In this document: positions 33,054 to 37,184 of the stretch, piece by piece
Layout: each line of letters opens with the position of its first letter
Position numbering within the stretch: the stretch's first letter is position 1
Assembly (NCBI GenBank): GCA_002862085.1
Contig: PKCK01000050.1
Coordinates: 1-37,184, forward strand
Length of the DNA: 37,184 nt
Reading direction: 5' to 3'
Source: Planctomycetota bacterium
GTDB taxonomy: Bacteria; Planctomycetota; UBA1135; GCA-002686595
Notes under the pieces: generated by a model
The model's database searches: none
The model's input: only the letters and a program-made list of their open reading frames with translations
What the model was told of the DNA's origin: nothing
Position numbers and translations under genes: made by a program

Positions 33054-35030
33054 TCAGTTGAACGTCAGACCGATGGCGCTCGAGAAGTTCGAGGTCGCAG
33101 AGCCGCTGCCGTCGACGTCGCGATACCAGGCCTGCCAGTAACGCCTCTCGCCAGCGACGGCGCTCGTCAGGCCGCTCGCGGTCGGGATGTTCGTCAGATC
33201 GAGGACCAGCGCCGCGGCACCGTTCGCGCCGGAGTTCAGGATGTCGTTCATGTGACGGCCGAGGGAGAAGCTGCCGATGCACAGATCGCCCTGACTCCCG
33301 GCGGGGTTCGAGATCACGATCTTCTCGGGGGAGTTCACGAAGAGGACGCCTTGGTTCGGCGGAAGGTCCGAAAGAACGAGGGTCAGGTCGTTGTTCGCGA
33401 TCGAGAGGCTGCCGCTGGCTTCGAGGAACGCACCAACCCCGGTGGAGTTGGGGTTCCCGAGGCAGACGATCGAGCCGATGCCCTCGTTGAGGTTGATCAC
33501 GATGTCTCCTGTCGAACCGCGGAATCCGCCCACCTGGACGTAGTACGTCGTGCCGGCCGACGCCGTGAAGGAGAGGAGACTCGTCAGGCCAAGACCGCCA
33601 TCGTCGTCGCAGCCAACCTGCACGAGCGACGCGCAGTCGCCGACCCAGACCGCCGCACCGGTGTCGTAGGAGCTCCCGGACAGATCGATGGTGACAGGGC
33701 CGCTGCTCTGCGCCGTGTAGCTGAACCACACGTCAGAAGCCTCTCCACGGAAGACGCAGCCCATGTCGATGTCGCTGTCGCTCGCATCGACGTTGCTGAA
33801 CATCGATTCACCGATCCCGATCGGAAGCGCGCCCGAGCAGTGATCGTTCACGACCCGCGGAGGGGATACGTTCTCGTGCCAGGCGACCTTGGCGTCCAAC
33901 GCAGATGCCGAAAGCACGTCAGCGTCGCCGTCACCATCGAGATCCGTGGCGTACACGGAGCGGGCGCCATCCGCCAGAGTCGTGATCACCAACTGCGGAC
34001 CGAAGGTGCCATCACCGAGGTTCTCGTACCACGCGATCTTGTCGTCGTTGAAGGAGGCGGAGAGGACGTCCGCGTCGCCATCGCCGTCCAGGTCGATGGC
34101 GTACACCGCGTTGGAGAAGTCCGCTGACGTGGTGATCGTCCGCTGAGGACCGAAGGAGCCGCCACCGAGGTTCTCGTACCACGCGATCTTGTCGTCGCTC
34201 CCGGACGCCGAGAGGACGTCCGCGTCACCGTCACCGTCGAGGTCCGTCGCGTGTACGTAGAAGGCGAAGTCGGCGGAGGTCGTGATCACTTGTTGCGGGC
34301 CGAAGGAGCCGCCGCCGAGGTTCTCGTACCAGGCCACCTTGTCGTCGTTACGGGATGCCGAGAGGACGTCGGCGTCGCCGTCTCCATCGAGGTCCGTGGC
34401 GTGGACGGTCCAGACGGAATCCGCGGCGGTGGTGATCACCTGTTGCGGGCCGAAGACGCCCCGTCCGAGGTTCTCGTACCAGGCGACCTTGTCGTCGTTC
34501 GAGGAGGCCGAGACGACGTCCGTGTCGCCGTCGCCGTCGAGATCCGTGGCGTACACGCTCCTGGCGCCGTCCGCGAGGGTCGTGATCATCATCTGCGGAC
34601 CGAAGGAGCCGCCGCCGAGGTTCTCGTACCACGCGATCTTGTCGTCGAAGGCGGAAACCGAGAGGACGTCGGGGTCACCATCCTCGTCAAGGTCCGCGGC
34701 GTACACGAAGACAGCTCCGTTCGCCGAGGCGGTGATCACCTGGCGCGGCCCGAAGGCGCCTGATCCCAGGTTCTCGTACCACGCGATCTTGTCGTCGGTG
34801 GCCGAGGCGGAGAGGACATCGGCGTCCCCGTCTCCGTCGAGATCCGTCGCGTAGACGCTGGAGGCGAACTCCGCCGAGTTCGTGATCACCCGCTGCGATC
34901 CGAACACGGCCGACTGCGCAAGCGCAGAGGGCGACCCCGCCGACAGCAACCCCCAGATGAAGCCGGTCACGACGAACCGCGAAGAAACGAGCGCCGCGGG
35001 GAGCGGCCGGATGGACGAGACACGGTTCAT
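33054..35030 (-). CDS. Secreted FG-GAP/VCBS-type repeat protein
   Basis: 658 residues, exported. A signal peptide spans about 1-38 (hydrophobic FVVTGFIWGLLSAGS, cleavage after ALA-Q). Residues 40-362 hold seven near-identical ~46-residue repeats of the form YATDLDGDGDADVLSAS, DDKIAWYENLG, FGPQ-x-x-I-T-T. Their D-x-D-G-D-x-D loops are likely calcium sites, and seven copies fit one seven-bladed propeller. Residues 368-490 resemble a pre-peptidase C-terminal-like beta domain (DVWFSYTAQSSGPVTIDLSG, YYVQVGG). The final ~150 residues (CLGNPNSTGVGAFLEASG to the FSSAIGLTFN end) are a domain also found as a fossil at 35505-35868. I recall similar endings on many secreted proteins of high-GC planctomycetes, so it may be a sorting or surface domain. 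The role is probably surface or matrix adhesion. Confidence 0.88.
   Translation of the reverse strand: MNRVSSIRPLPAALVSSRFVVTGFIWGLLSAGSPSALAQSAVFGSQRVITNSAEFASSVYATDLDGDGDADVLSASATDDKIAWYENLGSGAFGPRQVITASANGAVFVYAADLDEDGDPDVLSVSAFDDKIAWYENLGGGSFGPQMMITTLADGARSVYATDLDGDGDTDVVSASSNDDKVAWYENLGRGVFGPQQVITTAADSVWTVHATDLDGDGDADVLSASRNDDKVAWYENLGGGSFGPQQVITTSADFAFYVHATDLDGDGDADVLSASGSDDKIAWYENLGGGSFGPQRTITTSADFSNAVYAIDLDGDGDADVLSASFNDDKIAWYENLGDGTFGPQLVITTLADGARSVYATDLDGDGDADVLSASALDAKVAWHENVSPPRVVNDHCSGALPIGIGESMFSNVDASDSDIDMGCVFRGEASDVWFSYTAQSSGPVTIDLSGSSYDTGAAVWVGDCASLVQVGCDDDGGLGLTSLLSFTASAGTTYYVQVGGFRGSTGDIVINLNEGIGSIVCLGNPNSTGVGAFLEASGSLSIANNDLTLVLSDLPPNQGVLFVNSPEKIVISNPAGSQGDLCIGSFSLGRHMNDILNSGANGAAALVLDLTNIPTASGLTSAVAGERRYWQAWYRDVDGSGSATSNFSSAIGLTFN
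33872..34914 (-). repeat. Seven tandem ~138-base repeats inside the FG-GAP gene
   Basis: Seven in-frame units share long, nearly identical DNA blocks (for example TTCTCGTACCA and TTGTCGTC recur in every unit on the plus strand), with variation in the segment between the calcium loop and the I-T-T strand. This suggests recent duplication or gene conversion. Confidence 0.85.
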
Positions 35031-35504
35031 GGAAGGCGAGACGCTGCAGGGGTCGGGAATCGAGAACCACGCCGAACCGAAGATGCATCAGGCGGTTCGG
35101 GCGGCTTCACGAGCGGATGACGAGCGCTCGTGACGAAGGAAGCTGTCGCAGTTCAGCGTAAGGGGGCGCATCAGCCTCCGCTGGGAGCGGAGGCGCCGTA
35201 CCCATGTCCTCTCCAGCACATTGAGACAACGTGTCCCGGAAGAGATGCGAAGAAGGAGCAGAAGGAGAATTCCGCGAGACGAACCGCGTCTCGGCTGTCT
35301 TCTTCGATGAGCTCCCGACGAACCAACTCGTCGCGCTGAGACAACGACCTCCTGCGACGACCTCGAGACCGGTGGACCCCTTCGAGGTCCACATGGGGCG
35401 GCCACTGCGGCCCACATCGGAGCAAAGAAGCCCCGCGCGTGGAGCGCGCGCCGAGCCCGTTGCCTGCCCCAGCTCATCCGGCCGGGTCGACCGAGTGCGC
35501 GGGC
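35031..35504. other. Non-coding region upstream of the FG-GAP gene, with palindromes
   Basis: I see no gene in these 474 bases. They contain the perfect 12-base palindrome ACGAGCGCTCGT (35120-35131), which also occurs at 26228-26239. Two small hairpins are present: GAGACG/CGTCTC around 35280 and GTGGACC/GGTCCAC around 35375. The FG-GAP promoter should be here, but no clear -10 was found. Confidence 0.45.
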
Positions 35505-35868
35505 GAGGTCACGGATTGAAGGGGCACGCCGATCACGCTCGAGTCGTTCGACGTCGCTCAGCGCGCGCCGCCCACGTCGTGAGACCAGGCCTGCCAATCA
35601 CGCGTCTCGCCAGCGACGACACCGGTCAGGTCACTGCCGGTCGGGATTCCGGTCAGGTCGAGCAACAGCGACGCGCTGCCGGGAGCGCCGGAGTTCAGGA
35701 GGTCGCTCTGACTCCCCCGGAAGCTTCCGACGAAGACCTTGTCCAGCGAGTTCGCGAGGAGCACGCCCTGGTTCAGCGGCAAGTCCATCACCGTCAGCGT
35801 CACGTTGTCCTCAGCCATCAAAGGTCTTCCACTCGCTTCGAGGGCGATCCCTTGAGGACCAAGCAGCG
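35505..35868 (-). pseudogene. Decayed copy of the FG-GAP protein's C-terminal domain
   Basis: The translation from about 35860 downward reads ALEASGRPLMAEDNVTLTV, DLPLNQGVLLANSLDKVFV, GSFRGSQSDLLNSGAPGSAS, LLLDLTGIPTGSDLTGVVAG and ETRDWQAWSHDVGGAR. It aligns over its length with residues about 525-655 of the neighbouring protein (FLEASGSLSIANNDLTL, DLPPNQGVLFVNS, DILNSGANGAAALVLDLT, YWQAWYRDVDG). A TGA at 35560-35558 interrupts it, yet the homology carries on in the same frame beyond the stop (ATSNDSSVIGVPL against ATSNFSSAIGLTF). About 12 residues are deleted in the middle. There is no upstream part: the fragment starts directly at the stop codon of the ABC ATPase gene. It is a truncated, stop-containing fossil. 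Confidence 0.8.
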
Positions 35869-36996
35869 TCAGCTCAGCCTGCGCCCGTGAGGCCCCGGTT
35901 CGAAGAGATGCCCTTCGGAAACGTCGAAGGTGACCTGGACGGAGGAGCCCGCCCCCCATCGGGCGAGCTCACTCGCCGGGCGCCGCGCGATGAACTCCGC
36001 CCCCGCGATCCCCAGCCGGACGTCGCATCGATCGCCGAGGTCCTCGAGACCGATGACCTCAGCGTCGAGCAGGAACGCGTCAGACGCGTCGCCCATCCGC
36101 AGTCGGTCCGGACGGACACCAAGCACCGCGCGTCCATCGGACGCCAGGCCATCGAAGTTCAGGGGGACGGCTGCCTCCCCCACGCGCAAAGTCCCGTCCG
36201 CGAACGTCCCTTCGAGGAAGTTCATGGACGGAGTCCCGACGAAGCCTGCCACGAACCGGTTCGCGGGCGCCTCGTAGACCTCTCGGGGTGACGCGCACTG
36301 TTGCACCTCACCACCGTCCATCACGACCAGCCGATCGCCGAGGGTCATGGCCTCCTCCTGGTCGTGGGTCACGTACAGCATGGTCGCCCCGAGCCGCTCG
36401 TGCAGCGCCTTGAGCTCGGCGCGCATCTCGACGCGCAGCTTCGCGTCGAGGTTCGAGAGGGGTTCGTCGAAGAGGAACGCCGCCGGCCGCCGCACGAGGG
36501 CCCGGCCCACGGCGACGCGCTGCCGCTGGCCCCCCGAGAGCGCCCCCGGCTTGCGATCGAGGAGGTCCGTGATCCCGAGCACCTCGGCCGCGTGCGTGAC
36601 CTCGGCCTCGATCTGGCGGTCCTCCTCTCGCGCCTCCTGGCCTCGGCCTGTCACCAGGCGATCGAGCCAGCCGCCGTGCGCGCGGCGGCGCTCCAGCGGG
36701 AAGGCCATGTTCTGCCGCACCGTGAGGTGCGGGTAGAGGGCGTAGTTCTGGAACACCATCGCGATGTCACGGTCCTTGCCCGCCACCTCGTTGACCACGC
36801 GCTCGCCGATGGAGAGCGTCCCCTCGGTGATCTCCTCCAGCCCCGCGACCATGCGGAGGGTCGTGCTCTTCCCGCAGCCCGAGGGGCCGACGAGCACCAC
36901 GAACTCCCCGTCCTCCACCTCGAGGTCCACGCCCGCCACGGCACGCACGCCGCCGGGGTAGACCTTCCCGAGACCATCGAAGGTGACGCGCGCCAT
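35869..36996 (-). CDS. Sugar ABC transporter ATP-binding protein (MalK/UgpC type)
   Basis: ATPase that powers carbohydrate import with two MalF/MalG-type permeases. The 375-residue protein has Walker A GPSGCGKST (37-45), the Q-loop in VFQNYALYPHLTV, signature LSGGQRQRVAVGRAL, Walker B AFLFDEPLSNLDAKLR, the switch His in VTHDQEEAM, and a C-terminal TOBE/MalK regulatory domain (VLGVRPDRLRMGD). An insertion of about 20 residues (GGWLDRLVTGRGQEAREEDR) lies between the Q-loop and the signature, longer than in MalK. The ATG at 36996 shares one base with the stop of the upstream permease gene (TGATG), with AAGGG as Shine-Dalgarno. The substrate-binding protein and other permease would lie beyond the window end. 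The specific sugar is not readable. Confidence 0.94.
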   Translation of the reverse strand: MARVTFDGLGKVYPGGVRAVAGVDLEVEDGEFVVLVGPSGCGKSTTLRMVAGLEEITEGTLSIGERVVNEVAGKDRDIAMVFQNYALYPHLTVRQNMAFPLERRRAHGGWLDRLVTGRGQEAREEDRQIEAEVTHAAEVLGITDLLDRKPGALSGGQRQRVAVGRALVRRPAAFLFDEPLSNLDAKLRVEMRAELKALHERLGATMLYVTHDQEEAMTLGDRLVVMDGGEVQQCASPREVYEAPANRFVAGFVGTPSMNFLEGTFADGTLRVGEAAVPLNFDGLASDGRAVLGVRPDRLRMGDASDAFLLDAEVIGLEDLGDRCDVRLGIAGAEFIARRPASELARWGAGSSVQVTFDVSEGHLFEPGPHGRRLS

Positions 36997-37184
36997 CAGC
37001 CCTTGACCGCCCCGGAGCCGAGGCCCTCGATGAACTGACGCTGCGCCACGAGGAAGAGGAGGATGCAGGGGATCATGGTGATCAGGCTGAGCGCCATCAG
37101 GTACTGCACGTCCTCGAGGCCGCCGTACTGGTTGCGGAAGCTGTTGAGGGCGATGGCCAGCGTGGCTTTCTCCTCGGAGTGCAG
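36996..37184 (-). CDS. Carbohydrate ABC transporter permease, MalG/UgpE type (C-terminal part)
   Basis: The last 62 residues of a permease run off the window edge. They read LAIALNSFRNQYGGLEDVQ, then the hydrophobic YLMALSLITMIPCILLFLV, and end in QRQFIEGLGSGAVKG, the closing motif of MalG-family permeases (Q-R-x-F-x-x-G-x-x-x-G-A-V-K-G). It is the inner-membrane translocation subunit for the ATPase that follows, which overlaps its stop by one base. Confidence 0.93.
   Translation of the reverse strand: MHSEEKATLAIALNSFRNQYGGLEDVQYLMALSLITMIPCILLFLVAQRQFIEGLGSGAVKG

Noticed and set aside
35231..35890. 219-codon plus-strand frame
   Set aside because: It runs antisense through the decayed domain copy and into the ABC ATPase gene end, with no recognisable motif.

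Overview
The window is a dense, very GC-rich piece of bacterial chromosome. Several things point to Planctomycetota: a membrane serine/threonine kinase fused to a long WD40 array, secreted FG-GAP/VCBS-type repeat proteins sharing a C-terminal domain, a one-off sulfatase, a GreA-type factor carrying a ~620-residue N-terminal extension, and the absence of Shine-Dalgarno sites in front of most first genes. This assignment is an inference from gene content; no rRNA or marker phylogeny could be run.

Layout. 1-800 (minus): smpB followed by the 5' part of ssrA (tmRNA), the trans-translation pair. 907-3710 (plus): tldD-tldE protease pair. 3850-5330 (minus): tRNA-Leu(CAG), rsmG and tRNA-Trp(CCA), the tRNAs with clear promoters. 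5434-6836 (plus): pcnB. 6837-7366: a 530-base non-coding stretch packed with inverted repeats and ending in a strong intrinsic terminator; this is the best candidate here for an undescribed element (structured sRNA or attenuator). 7367-8482: an unrecognised exported protein. 8513-13187 (minus): a three-gene operon with 4-base overlaps: catalytically degenerate amidohydrolase, dusB, BaiN/HI0933-type flavoprotein. 13272-16968 (plus): RlmI-like methyltransferase and the giant GreA-domain protein. 17131-19693: ArsR-methyltransferase fusion plus ahcY, a SAM/SAH-cycle pair. 19843-25290 (plus): sulfatase, then pfk, Gfo/Idh oxidoreductase and gluQ with overlapping ends, then lipoprotein msrA. 25419-25535: tRNA-Asn(GTT). 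25704-28772 (minus): a four-helix membrane protein, then (after an arsC fossil on the plus strand) a divergent YrdC-like protein coupled to a DRE-TIM aldolase/synthase-like enzyme. 29100-32861 (plus): kinase-WD40. 33054-35868 (minus): FG-GAP repeat protein and a decayed second copy of its C-terminal domain. 35869-37184 (minus): sugar ABC transporter ATPase and the end of its permease.

How it fits together. RNA metabolism is over-represented: tmRNA/SmpB, RsmG, PcnB, DusB, RlmI-like, GluQRS, a YrdC-like protein and three tRNAs, all with encoded CCA. A second theme is methyl-cycle and methionine repair (ArsR-MTase, AhcY, MsrA). Genes inside operons overlap by 1-8 bases and several have good Shine-Dalgarno sites. 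First genes instead have a TAnnnT box only 7-13 bases before the start codon, suggesting leaderless or nearly leaderless mRNAs.
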